Assembly (NCBI GenBank): GCA_930367215.1
Contig: OV884059.1
Coordinates: 245,643,803 to 245,707,802, forward strand
Source: Pollenia angustigena
Lineage: Eukaryota > Arthropoda > Insecta > Diptera > Polleniidae
Length of the DNA: 64,000 nt
Direction of reading: 5' to 3'
Below the pieces are notes generated by a model, which did not search any database, was not told the DNA's origin, and saw only the letters and a program-made list of their open reading frames with translations. Positions 43,345 through 55,085 of the stretch are shown here, one piece after another (position 1 is the first letter of the stretch; each line of letters starts with the position of its first letter). A program made the translations under genes and the position numbers.

Positions 43345-44540
43345 TGGAAATAAGTTTCTACGATTTGTAACGCTATTCTGGTATAACTCTTTACATGGTG
43401 ATTTGCCAAAGTATACTGAAAAAAAGTTAAACACACTTCAATGTTATATACGCTTACAATCGCACAGATAGGAGTGCATTAAAGCAATGAATGCTTATAA
43501 ACAGTGTTCACATAAGCGATAATTACTGTATTCATATTCGAAATATTTAAATGATTTCTTAAATCGAATAAGTCTCTAAACTAAAAATTTAGCAAAATTT
43601 TCCAAGTTTCTTGCTTGGTGATTAAATGATTCTCTTCAACAAATTATCCAAAGCTGAAGTTATTGTGGGTCAGCATATGTTGAAATAAAAATGAAAATAT
43701 AATTTTTTTACACACGTGACGCAAATATCCAATTGCAATATCCAATTAACCATTGGAACGCACATTTATTGATGTGGACACAAGGTCACTCAACCATGCT
43801 AATCATTTGCAGCAGATTAGTATTTTATTTCTCTTTCTTTTTGTTTTTATTTTTTGGAATCAGCTTAAAACGAACGAGTTTTGTTCTGAATCCATAGCCA
43901 GCACTTATGTAAATGCTTGAAAAATAAGAACAATGGTCACTTTGTCACTTTTATATTGCAGTCAAATCTAGATGTTTAAAAACATATACATACTGAAAAC
44001 TATTCATGTGACATAGATTTTACGAACGAAAATTTCCTAGCAGTTTTTTTTAATTTCTTAAAATTCACAATAACAACAACTACTACTTTATTTTGTATTC
44101 TATCCCACATGCCGATTTGAACAGTTCCCATTTGTAATATGTAATTAAATTGTTGACAAGCGTTTGAATGTGTGCGCTAGAGATTGAGTGCAAAAATCAT
44201 AACAACTCGACCAAATTCTATTTTTGAGGGTGTAACTTTGTTGGCTATTTGTCTGTTTGTTCCGGCATTAAAACGATGTACATATTGAACATTTACAACA
44301 GCTGTGTTAGCCATTGGCTTTCAAAGGTTTTAGGTTTAATTTTAAATGGCTTATTTTTAGAACAACTGCCTGTATTTAACATATCAAGAAACATTTTCGT
44401 AACGTCATTTCTTTCGATATTCTATTTTGTGATACTAATTGATTATACAGGTCTGATTTTTTTGCAAGTTATTTTTTCAGACTATTATTTGTTGTTATTG
44501 TAGTAAAAGTGAAGAGAAACTATGTCGACATGATTTATAG
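43345..44540. other. AT-rich non-coding stretch
   Basis: The 84-codon frame at 44249-44503 is mostly hydrophobic and not recognised. No paired repeat ends were found. Confidence 0.4.
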
Positions 44541-44547
44541 AACGTCA

Positions 44548-44625
44548 CATTTATCAGATAACGTAACATAACGGTAAAGCGCCCTCCAGAGTGAAAGGCT
44601 GGTTCGATTAAAATAGACCAAGTTT
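44548..44625 (+). repeat. tRNA-like SINE head, degenerate
   Basis: AACGGTAAAGCGCCCTCCAG, then AGTGAAAGGCTGGTTCGATT has a tRNA-like order with a nearly perfect B box (GGTTCGATT) and a partial A box. The acceptor stem cannot be paired and the 5' half is incomplete, so this is not a functional tRNA gene. It is most likely the head of an old SINE. Confidence 0.5.
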
Positions 44626-44654
44626 ATACTTGCAATATTGTTTTAGATACAAAT

Positions 44655-45000
44655 ATATTTATACTAGCTGTTTGGTCCCGGCGCTGCTCAGGATTTTCCA
44701 AATAACAATTAAATACTGGAGAATTTTGTTAATAACTTGACCTCGGCGCTATTTACCGAGTCAAACTTTCATCAGGAAATCTATTTTGGTTTAATAAATA
44801 TATTTTTTGTGAATTTCAGCCAAATCGTACCATTAATAAAAAAAAAATTTAAATATCACCACAGCATCATCTATCGGGATTAAACTTAAGAGGAACCTGG
44901 CTCCCGACTAAAATAATTGATTGCCCAAGTTTGGTGTCAGTTGGTCCAGCGTTTTTTGAGTTTTAGGCGCACAATATACTACATATATATGATGATGAGG
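44655..45000 (+). repeat. RTE/SINE-type 3' region fragment
   Basis: TACTAGCTGTTTGGTCCCGG, then CGCTGCTCAGG at 44663-44693 and CAAGTTTGGTGTCAGTTGGT, CCAGCGTTTTTTGAGTTTTA at 44928-44967 are phrases typical of the 3' part of insect RTE-like LINEs and their SINEs. No coding region remains. The assignment is from memory of such tails. Confidence 0.4.
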
Positions 45001-45039
45001 TGGATGGGGTTTTTCACAGCGGTGCATTTGTGCGGAAAG

Positions 45040-46135
45040 CTATCTGTCTGTTATCTACTAAGGGATGATTAGAAGCAATTCTTTTGTTCTGAATTTCCGA
45101 AGCAGCTCAATACTTCCGACTTGCACCGGCTCTGTCTGCAGCTAAATTGAGACTGAAACTCAACTGTTCTTTTATCGCTTTACGGCTAGCCTACCTAGAG
45201 GCTGTTGGCAGCCCCAACACTAGGATCGGGCAAGGTGGCCTAATAATTCGCTTTGTCTTAAACAGTATTTAATTTATTACTTTTACTGAAACTGACGGCC
45301 TACAGCATGAAACAAAATACACATGTTTTATATGAAATTATGTAAAAAACTTTTTCAACGCAGACCTGCGTTTCCTAGTTACGATTGTGTTGTTATGCAA
45401 ATAACCATAGACAAAGTAATCTACTTGAATAAATAATTCATTGATAGCAGCAAGGTGGAAAAACTTAAACAAAGATACATCCTGTTTAACATGGCGTTAA
45501 TACGACTGATATTAGGGTGATTGTTTTGCTTTGATATAAACTTAAATAAAAACCAATTTGTTATTAAGAAATTCAAATGCATTTGAACACGCCGCACTAA
45601 AATCAAGAGCACCAACATCCATTCATTAGTTTATGTTGCATTTACTCAGTGGATAATTTAAAGTTTCCCATTTGAATTTCCTGGCTTTTTGGTACGATTT
45701 GTGTCGTACATGTCTTAAAGGAATGTCAATTTTTACATCATTAATTTCGTTTGGTTAAAAACAACTTTTGGTATAAATAACCACGAAGTTGTTTGTTTTG
45801 GAGGAGCAATTATAGGAATTATTTTGTCATATTTTAACAATGACATTTTCTAAAAACGGCCCGTTAATGGAAAACGACACTAATTGACAGTTATGTTGCA
45901 TTAAAAATAAAAAACTGCATTCGAAAAATATAAAAATTAAGTTATACAGCGTAATGTATCTTTTGAATTCATACTCTACATGAATATTCACATTAATTGA
46001 AATTTTAAAATGTAAAAATTCAATTCATACCAAAAAGTAGTTAAAGTACAGAGTTAAAATCGAAAATTCATTTAAACCCTGTATCATATTGATTGTATTT
46101 TTTTTTTAATTTTGATTATTTCTTAACAAAACAGT
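45040..46135. other. Non-coding stretch with a GC-raised segment
   Basis: At 45100-45245 GC content is raised (CTTGCACCGGCTCTGTCTGC, GGCTGTTGGCAGCCCCAAC) without a long frame; probably an old repeat. The rest is AT-rich and featureless. Confidence 0.35.
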
Positions 46136-46353
46136 AAAACAGTGAACTCTCGGTAATGTGAACTTCCAAAATAGTGAATTATCCAGTAATGTGAACACCT
46201 TTTTTTTATATTAGCGCTCTAAATAGTGAACAAAAGCTTAATGGCTTTAAATAGTGAACAAAAATTTTGGCGATATTTGTTTATTTTCTAATTTTGGGAA
46301 TTTTGAGAAACATACTTTGACATTTGTTAATGAAGGTCATTTGTCTTTCGTTA

Positions 46354-46865
46354 AGCCTGGTACTCTGTTCAACATTTTTTTGAAATGCTGTCAAAATGCA
46401 TATGAAAAAAACTTGTGCGGAATATCTATGAAATAATGTTGATGGAGTTGTACTCTGTTTATTTTATGAAAAAGTTCCGAAATGTTTCTGGCAACATTTT
46501 TTTTTACAACTGCGAAATAATGTAAGCTGCCTTTATTTCACGTGGAATTTTAAGCAAAAGCAAAAAAGTATGAACTTAATATTAAAAAAGAAATAAAAAA
46601 TTAAAATAACACAACCGGTAACAGTTTTTTATCCATATTTACTTTTCTTTTTATTAAATTTTTTATTAAAAAAAAAAAATAATTTTAGTAAAATACATGT
46701 GGCGTTTGTTAACATACACGAAACAATGTAGCATACTTTGAAGGAATAAAAACGTCGAATTGTACAAACTCGCAAGATTGGTAACATTGATAAATGCCAA
46801 AATTTTCGTGTGGAATAATCAATGTTGCTCAACATTTTTCACAAATTTGAACAGAGTACTAGGCT
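46354..46865. mobile_element. PIF/Harbinger-like MITE inside the Tigger element
   Basis: Ends AGCCTGGTACTCTGTTCAA and the inverse of AGCCTAGTACTCTGTTCAA. TTA flanks at 46351-46353 and 46866-46868. Length 512 bp. Further inverted pairs (GCAACATTTTT, TGTTGAGC) occur inside. No open frame of interest. Confidence 0.8.
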
Positions 46866-46959
46866 TTAAGCATAGAAATCGCTTGAACTTTATATTGTTT
46901 CGTTCTGAGAAGTGGGTTGATCCTGGAAGAAAAAGCGACACAGCTTCATTCTTAATTAA

Positions 46960-47290
46960 ATGAAAATGGACACGACTTCAATGCCAGCGACTGGTGGCTT
47001 CAAAAACTAAAACAGATATACGGATTCCGGCTTTCAGCGCAACCTCATCTGGTAGATCCGTTTAAATTGAAGCTAGGAGCAAAGATAGATAAGCTCGGTT
47101 TATCAAATAATAAGCGTTACAATGCAGATGAGTCAGGCTTGTTTTGGAAAATTCTTACTCAAAAGACGTGTGTAACATCATTAAAAAAAAAACGCACCAG
47201 GTGCGAAGATGGAAAGGCAAAGAATTACATTTCTTTGCTGTGCATATGCTTCTGGGTCCCATAAAACCAAACTTCTTGACAAGAGTTGAA
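46960..47290 (+). pseudogene. Tigger/pogo transposase fragment
   Basis: The frames give ENGHDFNASDWWLQKLKQIY, a YNADESGLFWKILTQKT block and a KAKNYISLLC-type block. The YNADE-GLFWK motif holds the first catalytic Asp of pogo/Tigger DDE transposases (family knowledge). The N-terminal CENP-B-type DNA-binding region and the remaining catalytic residues are absent. About 100 codons remain of roughly 500. Confidence 0.8.
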
Positions 47291-47539
47291 ATATTTAATT
47301 TAATCTTTTTTTATGTAAATATTTAATATAAAAGGAAAATTTTAAATAACAAATCGCTAAGTTTGCAATAAATTATATGTTATGTTACAAATACTAGAGT
47401 TTCGATACCCTCTGGACATTATTAGGAAAAAAAAAACACAGTATGGCGCTTCAAATTTTTACCATAGAAAATGTCAACAAATTCGACAATGTGAACTACC
47501 TTGGTTTTTATTAGTTCACATTATCGCGAGTTCACTGTA

Positions 47540-48210
47540 CATACTAAAATAAAGCCATAGTACAGTGTTAGGGCTCGCTATGATTGACCTATTATTTGAT
47601 TAAATTAAAATTCAAAAGTTTTTATAATAAAAATTGTTTTGATTTAGGTTTTTTATTGTAGTTCTTTTTCTATTTAAAAAATGGAATTTGAACAAGAAAC
47701 TAATGATTTCATATAATCAAAAAATTACTATAAAAATTTAAAGTTTAATTTTTTTTAAGCAAAAGTACTTTTTATGTCACGGTATTTTCTATTATAAAAA
47801 GTTCTCAATGCAGTACAATACATTGTGATGAATTGTACATGCCTGATATACATACGTACATTGTATTTTATTGCACTACTCAATGCATTGAACTTACTCA
47901 CAAAAATAAGACACCGGGTTGGCTGCAAAGTTATTCAGACCAGCTCTTCCCGAATGGGGCTCTATAGATGGACTAATTAAATGTTTCGTTGTTTTTACCG
48001 TAACTTAAGTTACATTTTTATAAATAATTTTTGATTCTTTTCTGCAATATGATTATCTTCTTGCAATAGCGATATAGTAAATGAGAAGGTCCATAACAAA
48101 ACGCAACAATTCCACTTTATCAATAAGGAAATAAGAATTCAATAAAATTACAAATATCAAGTATGTCAATGGCATTTCAGCAACACATTTATTTGCTTTA
48201 TTGAAACTAC
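47540..48210. other. AT-rich non-coding stretch
   Basis: It includes a short inverted pair (ACAATACATTGTG and TACATTGTATTTT near 47810-47870). No gene or repeat end is supported. Confidence 0.4.
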
Positions 48211-48216
48211 CAGCCA

Positions 48217-48423
48217 TGTCACAGAGTACAATTCTATTCAGAATGATTCCGTTCGGAATTGAAGAAAACAATATTGATAGTTTTTGGCCTTTCAGATACA
48301 GAAAAGTCCCATTCCATTCATCAAAACAAAAATGGTTTCATTCCGAAAATTTTTTTCATCATTTTCTGAAGCACCAAATTACGGAATGAATTCCGTTTCC
48401 GAACGGAATTGTACTCGGTGACA
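48217..48423. mobile_element. TIR element, TGTCACNGAGTACAATTC ends
   Basis: TGTCACAGAGTACAATTCTA at left and the inverse of TGTCACCGAGTACAATTCCG at right. Inner GGAATGA/TCATTCC and GTTCGGAATTGA motifs pair. It is 207 bp, non-coding; duplication is unresolved (C-A-rich flanks). Confidence 0.7.
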
Positions 48424-48429
48424 TACATA

Positions 48430-51000
48430 GATGTATATTTGTATATTTCTGCATGGATTGCTCACGCGTATAGGTTTCCCCGCCCACTAATTTAAACTAG
48501 TCTACTTTTAGAAAAATTTCGTATATTAAGCTTTGGCCGTTAGCGTTCTCCAAATATACAGAAATATATTTGGTCTTCGCATGGACTATGCCCACTCTAT
48601 ATAAAAATATGAAAAACTTTTCTCCCACCGTTTTCCAGATAAACAAAATTTATTTTGTTTTTGAATGCACCCACTTTTTGAGCGATGTTTTGATATACAT
48701 ACAAGCTACATATACCAAATGATTTCAAATCGAGCAAATTATTAAAACGACTCTGCAATGAAAGTTCATAAAAATATTCCATTTTATCTACTTCATTCTT
48801 TAAAAATCTATTATTTTTGCAAGAGCAACACTTAAAACCACGAAAAACTACGGTAATTTTGTAAATAATAATTAAATTTAAATTATCGTTCGATTGCAAT
48901 CTCACTTCATTTCTATTTCTAAAACATACCCGATAAATGAATATAAATCTTTGAGTTAACATGCCAACCTTTCACGTTTTTTCTTTTGCGAAATGAATTG
49001 ATAAATTATTTTGAAAAAATTTTACAAAATGCAAATTACTCACTAAACCAGACTGTTTATTTCAAATTCCAACAGACACATATTTATTTGGTTTGTTTAT
49101 TCGACTTGAAAAAAATTGTACATTTAACAGAACTACTATATATTATTATTATTCGATTAATCGGTATAGATTTTTCGATTAATCCTTTGAATTTCAACAT
49201 AATAATTGAGATTTTATATAAAACTTAAATTTCAATATGTAGAATAGTTTTAAGTTATAAAAACAAAAAACCTAAAAAATTGAAATTGTTGCGTTTTGCT
49301 TATGGAGCAAAACATTGTATATCTTCATTTATCACACAATCACTTTTGCTCAACAAGTATAAAAGCAATAGTTTTAATTAAATAAATTTTCTAAATTATT
49401 CATGTATTTGCCGCTTTGAGGCAAACAAATAAGATTGTATGTAATCTTATACTTTTTGTGATCAGGTGCACAGATTGATGTCTAATAGACCATGACAGAC
49501 AGCTGTAATTATATACGTCATACGTATTTAATATTTAATGCACATTTATTATTAGCAAAATGGCTTCAAAATAACATTTTTGCGTATGACTGCACGATTG
49601 TATTTAAAAATTAATATTAAATATCAAATTGATGAACAAAGATTTCATGCAATTTTTTCAAAATTTTTAGATACTTAAAATTTTTATAATATGTCGAGAT
49701 ATTTAATTTAGGCATGTATGTGTGTGTATGTGTGTTTTAGAAAATTGGTGAACTTATCAAAAAAATGTTTATGTAGAAAAGCAGTATTAATAAGTAAAAA
49801 ATTTTACTTTTTCGATTTCCATGATTTAACACTAACTGATGTATCCTAGACCATTTAAGGAGAGCCTTAATTAAACAAAAAAGCCATTTAAGGTCTTCAT
49901 ATACAGATTGTCTAACAAATTCGGTATGTCTTTGAGTTAGTAAAGGGGCACTTGAGTTTTCACGTAACCATTTGCGGCATTAAAAATACTTGATAAGCAT
50001 TACAATTCCTCCTTTAGGACAGATTGATTTATTTACTTGAAGGCGTTAAAAATTGTCATTAAAATACCAAAATACAAAAAATGTATATGTAACTAAAAAG
50101 TAGGGAGGTACTAATTTTGTTTTACTTTATGCCCTTCATTTAAATTTTTTTTTGTCAAGGGCTTCATTAAGATTTTGAATGTTTCTACCTGAATTTCGAT
50201 AATTTTTGAATCAATATTTTTAAGGAAAAAATTGCAAATCTTGTTTATTAAAGAGTTTCCAAAAAGTTGATTAACGCTAAGCACGTTGGTATAGATACAG
50301 GAACATTTAATCATTAATTGATTGCATTATTGTTATTTCAAAGACTCCTTAATGAAGTGCATTTAATTAACATCTAGGTGAACAATTTATGTCATTTCTT
50401 AAAATTAATCATATATCTTTTACTAACTGCTAAACTGAACTTCCCTAATAACCTATAAATACAATGAATTTGTAAGTAAAATGAGAACAAAATGATCATA
50501 CAGAATATATTGTATAATCATCTATCCATCTATTGCAGTTGTCTTTTAGTTTAAACAAAAAACAATGATAAAAATGCACTAACGAGAACAGGATTCCCCA
50601 AACAGTCAACATTTTTTATTTAAGTTCGTAAAGGAAGGAAATAATTGGAATCTTTAAACTCTAAAACTTATCAATTTTATTGAACTGCCACCACATGTAC
50701 AGTATTGACACGAACAACATGGCTGAAACATTTGTGCACCATTATTTATAAACAATTCGTGGAAAATAAAAAAAAATTCTCTGTTATACAAGGGATATCT
50801 GTTACTATACAAAATCGATGCAGCAATGATCAAGGAGCACTTCGTGCTAGTAAATACTGCTCTATTGAAAGTCGTTCACTAACTTGTATAAACAATACAA
50901 AACTAAATGAAACACTTTCTTGGTTTGAAGGCTGCAACATTTGTGCATTAGGGGCATAACAAAATTATAGTCCTACCCTAAAGCATCGGACAATAGCTGT
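48430..51000. other. AT-rich non-coding stretch
   Basis: The 84-codon frame at 50705-50959 has a fairly balanced composition with several Cys residues, but no recognised domain and no flanking exons. A frame at 48597-48962 on the minus strand is also unrecognised. No repeat ends pair in this stretch by eye. Confidence 0.4.
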
Positions 51001-51009
51001 ATTGTATAT

Positions 51010-51138
51010 ATTTTAAACTTCGTAAGAAGTTCGGGTTAGTTCTGCGGTGGGAACTCCATCGTATCACAATGGATCATTGGGGCTAAGTGTGTCAAATGGA
51101 TACTGACTGCCATTTCTACCTAACCTAACCTATCTTTT
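51010..51138 (+). repeat. Non-LTR retrotransposon-type 3' end
   Basis: CTGCGGTGGGAACTCCATCG, TATCACAATGGATCATTGGG, GCTAAGTGTGTCAAATGG and a terminal CTACCTAACCTAACC repeat form the kind of 3' untranslated end seen on insect Jockey/R1-type LINEs. It resembles the 3' region at 59535-59615 in its CACTATGGACCATACAGG phrase. No ORF precedes it, consistent with 5' truncation. Confidence 0.5.
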
Positions 51139-51147
51139 TAATATATA

Positions 51148-51927
51148 TCGATACCTTCCCGCAAGAATGTATTAAGTGACACTTTTTTTGAAAATGACTT
51201 TTTGATGTGGAATTATACTAGAAGTTAAGCGCCACATTTTGGCTTGGGTTTCGCTGCCCTATCATGGATGCAAAATTGTATCAACCGTCAAGTTTTCTCA
51301 TTGGAATAAAGTTGCTCCCTGAAATTTGTATTATCCGCCAAAGAAATTATGCTAAGCTACATTTTTAAAAATGTAATTGTCGTAAGCAACAAAAGGTCCG
51401 CACAAAAATTTTGTTAGATGTCGCTTAGTTTAACCGAAATTGTCGCTTAGCACACTCATCGAACTAAAACTTGATCCATTTTTGTCGCTTATAACACTAT
51501 AGATTATGATTGTCCTTGAGTTTAAAAAATTTTTCTATTCTTCAAAACTGCCAGTATCAGGCCCGAAACGAAAGGATTTAGAGAGTCTGCTCAAAAGAAA
51601 GTTTATTCCTGAACGATACTTTTATATAGATTTTGATTCATTGTATTGTTTAACAGAAAAAATAAAAAATGAATTAAACGACACAATTTATTTCAAACCT
51701 TTATTTGTTGTGTCCACGTCAATGTTTTAAGCGCCATTTACCATTGTATCAAGCGCCAATGTCTTGACCACGAAAATGTACTAAGCGACAACAACTTTTT
51801 ATCTGACTAAAATTTTTGTTTTGCAATGATGTCAAGTTTTGTATTCTGAAAATCGCTTTCCAAATATGTTCCTTTCCTACACAATTTTAGAAATGTCGCT
51901 TAATACATTCTTGCGAGAAGGTATCAC
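51148..51927. mobile_element. TAAGCGAC family, long copy 3 with internal frame
   Basis: Ends TCGATACCTTCCCGCAAGAA and reverse complement GTGATACCTTCTCGCAAGAA; TA at 51146-51147 and 51928-51929. The outer parts match the 385-bp copies. About 455 bp of extra internal DNA (about 51380-51835) holds a 74-codon frame (51506-51730) and extra copies of the motif: TGTCGCTTA at about 51420, 51447 and 51484, AAGCGCCA at about 51729 and 51751, TAAGCGACA at about 51783. Copies 1 and 2 may be deletion derivatives of such a longer form. Confidence 0.85.
51506..51730 (+). pseudogene. Unrecognised coding-like frame inside the TAAGCGAC element
   Basis: A 74-codon frame with a charged segment (PKRKDLESLLKRKF) and an IDFDSLYCLTEKIKNELND segment. 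It is flanked on both sides by TGTCGCTTA or TAAGCGAC motifs. I recognise no transposase family, and catalytic motifs are absent. It may be a remnant of the transposase of this family, captured host DNA, or chance. Confidence 0.35.
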
Positions 51928-51929
51928 TA

Positions 51930-53088
51930 TGTATTATTAAAACACTTTATACTATACGCAACAATGGTTTCTATAGATATAAGTACACAAGCACACATCT
52001 AAAACTATCACCACTTTTGGTTGAAAGCAATATGAATTGCCCTAGCAATTTGTTCGGAGTTTATTAAGATATGGTAGGGTTATTTTGGTATTTGTGAAAA
52101 ATGTAATACGAGTTACGGCCCTAATAAATGCAGGTATGTGTGTGCATCTCCTACATACATATACATACTCACATTTATGCATTACGGGATAAGAATTTTA
52201 TTTCAAAACTTTACTTTTTGTACATTTTTACCTTTTTCTTCACTAATTGGCAAAAAATACCATTTATGGTATGGAAACATTAAAGCTCGATTTCAGAACA
52301 AAGTAGAGAAAAATAAAACACAAGATGAAGGAACAGAAAAACTAATGAGACAACGATGATAACAAATGTCTCGAGATCATTACAGACCACAGTGACATTG
52401 ACAATGGTCAACTGAAATTGGAGATACTTTTACGTCAATACATTTATTCCACATAACGACCAGCAGTAGCTTCAACAACTCTGCATTCGCTGAACATAAA
52501 TATTCTTTGCTCCCACATACTTGAAGCCCGAATATGTGAGAAATCTTATGCATGTTAGTGTTAACCAAAGTCTTACATTCAAAAGACTTTATCTAAAAAA
52601 AACCCAAAGTTTCAAGATTGTGGTTATTTCTATTATTAAAAGAATTGTTTTTTATTAAAATTTTATGGAAAAAAACAACTTTTATTTAGTTTTTTTATTA
52701 GATTAACTAAAACTTATTATTTTTAATAGGTTGCGTTAGAAATTAAAATGAAATCATGTCCATCATCCATCCGTTGGTGACTTTAAATTAAATATTTTCT
52801 TTCATAACACTACATACAACATGTGGAAAATAATGAAAATAAGACACGAATAACCAAAATTAGTCGTAATCCCGAAAACTACCTAAGCAATTAAATTATT
52901 TCCGGATTTGCGGTAAATTTTTCCAAATTTACAATATAAAAATATTTTAATGTCTCTACATTTTTTGTATTGTCTTTCAGAAAGTTCCGCATTTTAAGTG
53001 CAAGAGAAATTTAAGTAAAAATATTTGAAATCAAAATTTAAAATTTATAATTATTCAGGTTTGTGAGGAACATTTGTTTCTATGGAAA
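51930..53088. other. AT-rich non-coding stretch
   Basis: Frames at 52138-52359 (plus) and 52380-52568 (minus) are unrecognised. No paired repeat ends. Otherwise featureless. Confidence 0.4.
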
Positions 53089-54178
53089 GTACACTCACAA
53101 TATTATTACAGTAACGGACTGTAGTTTATTTAACAAATATTCCGTTCAGTCATTTTTAAATAAATAAAAATTTAAAATTCCAAGCAAATTTTTTTTTAAC
53201 TGATTCCAACAGTTATTCAAAAGCTAAGTGCATATTAATACGAATTTTCAGTTGCAGTTGATATTGTCCGTTGATTGAGTTAAATTCTTCTTTATGTAAA
53301 ATTAAATGAAAATGTAATTTAAAGTAACGAAAAGTTCATTTAATTTTTACTCTCAAAAATTCAACCGCGAATTCCATAAAAACAAATGAATATGCAGTTA
53401 TTTTATAAAAATTAATTGTCAAAAAATTAACTACATATTCCGTTAAAAACAAAGGAATATTCAGAATCGCTTGTTTTGCATAAGCAATTCCCATTTTCTA
53501 TTTGTTAAAACAATTAAGTTAAATACATCAAAATTTAAAAGTAAAATAATTGCGAAGCCATATCGGTCATGCTGCTGGCAGTGTTACCGTCGGATATTTT
53601 CAAAAAGTATCACAAAAAGGGGATATCTAGAAAAAAGTGGCACCAAAAGGTGGATTTCTTTTAAAAAGGGGGCACCTCTTTTAAAATTTAAATAAGTACA
53701 CCACATTAGGTTTTTTTTGCGTTTTTTTTTCTATTTATTATAATTTTAAATAACATTTTATAAATGGTATAAAAACATAACAAAAAACAATATATATTTA
53801 TTATATATACTAAAAAACAATTGATTGTATTACAATAAGCAAACATTCTTACTTACAAATGGCTCATGTGTTGTAAAACTAAAATAAATATTTTGTAAAT
53901 ATTTCTCTGGAGATGTAATTTTTATAAAAAATTTACTTTTAATGTTTTGGTAATTCAAAAACGTTAAACTCGCTTTCTGCCAAACATGTTTTTTTGATTA
54001 TGACATTATATACTACATTTAGTAATATATTTCTTGCACTTTTCCTTCTGAATACATTTTCTTTGATTTATTTAAGAAATTGTATTGCACAGGTAGACAT
54101 TTAAAAGCTTTTTAGATGTTTATTTGCCCGTTTCACCAGATTCTTATGTTTTTTTGAAATGTTATGGCCGAATATGAG

Positions 54179-54616
54179 CACAGTTTTGTCCCATCACGTC
54201 ACATATATCAGATACACCAATTATTGGAATTTCGGAAGATGTTTTGTACCACAATTAATAACGAAATCCAGATTACAAAAATTTTAAGTAATAATAGATA
54301 GATTGGATAAAAACTAATATCCTATAATAAAGAAATTAAAACACTTAAATTTAGTAGCATGTATGCATGCCCTGCATTTATTTGTATTAAAGTGCGAAAC
54401 CGATTAAAAATAAAGAATTTGAAAAAGTGATAGTTTCGTTTTTTTTAAAAGATTTCTAGTTTTATCCGATTATAGCTTAAAACTTTTGTAATTAGGTTTA
54501 CTGTCGAATAAAATCATAAAGCTATCTATTTTGTTATTAATTGTGGTGCAAAACATCTTCCGAAATTACAATAATTGGTGTATCTCATAAATACGACGTG
54601 ATGGGTGAAACCTGTG
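54179..54616. repeat. Inverted-repeat insertion inside the hAT element
   Basis: Left arm CACAGTTTTGTCCCATCACG, then AGATACACCAATTATTGGAA, pairs with the right arm ending CGTGATGGGTGAAACCTGTG. The arms are about 85 bp and the loop about 270 bp. It is probably a MITE that inserted just downstream of the transposase stop codon. No target duplication was visible. Confidence 0.65.
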
Positions 54617-54727
54617 ATCTTTAGCATTTCAAAAAGTATAAGAATCAGTTGGAATGGTTGAACAAACTTTTTCAATGTCGTCCTGTGTTATTTATTAATG
54701 GTCAGTTTAATACATATTTTTTTACAA

Positions 54728-55085
54728 TTAATTGTTCTTAAAACGACTTCTATACTTTCGTAAAATGTCTTCACTTGGAACCCAATCTTCAAGACTAGTA
54801 TCTAACAAATTTAAAGATAAAAGCATGGATTCGCAAGTATTTACTTTTAACCTATTTGTTACTTTATTTTTTATTAAAGCTAACTTAGTAAAAACACGCT
54901 CAGCAGAAGCACTATTGTGTGACAATGTAAAAATATGAGAGATCAATTTGTACCAGTGTGAATATATATACAGGTATACTCATCAAATCTATGTTTAAAT
55001 GTTCCAATTTCACGACAAAAATCTTCAGCATTCGAAATTTTAAATATGAGTTCATAATTCGTGTCATTTTCTCTCTAGAAGTTTA
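54728..55085 (-). pseudogene. hAT transposase C-terminal region, decayed
   Basis: Read on the minus strand: an NDTNYELIFKISNAEDFCRE segment upstream, a frameshift, then HWYKLISHIF and LSHNSASAERVFTKLALIKN continuing with NRLKVNT. The S-A-S-x-E-R-xF motif with the downstream K-x-NRL pattern is the signature of the hAT dimerisation domain. The frame ends with KNN and a stop at 54728. A stop at about 55076 and at least one frameshift inactivate it. The catalytic core further upstream was not found intact. Confidence 0.85.

Larger units (their letters stand above)
46140..47537 (+). mobile_element. Tigger/pogo-like element with decayed transposase
   Basis: Ends CAGTGAACTCTCGGTAATGT (left) and reverse complement CAGTGAACTCGCGATAATGT (right). 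TA follows the right end; the left flank is AA, so that copy of the duplication has probably mutated. Subterminal GTGAAC or AGTGAA motifs recur at 46142, 46157, 46173, 46191, 46226 and 46254. Transposase remnant lies at 46960-47290. A PIF-like MITE (46354-46865) interrupts it. Length without the insertion is about 880 bp, against about 2.5 kb for an intact Tigger, so it is internally deleted. Confidence 0.8.

Noticed and set aside
44548..44625. Possible functional tRNA gene
   Set aside because: The B box is good but the acceptor stem cannot be formed and the A-box half is incomplete; a SINE head is more likely.
48597..48962. 121-codon minus-strand frame
   Set aside because: No conserved motif or balanced domain structure; consistent with chance in AT-rich DNA.
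50705..50959. 84-codon frame with balanced composition
   Set aside because: No recognised motif, no splice or promoter context, and no repeated occurrence; left as unexplained non-coding.
51120..51138. CTAACCTAACC run resembling a telomeric repeat
   Set aside because: Only two or three units, and it follows a LINE-type 3' end; flies of this group do not use such telomeric repeats.
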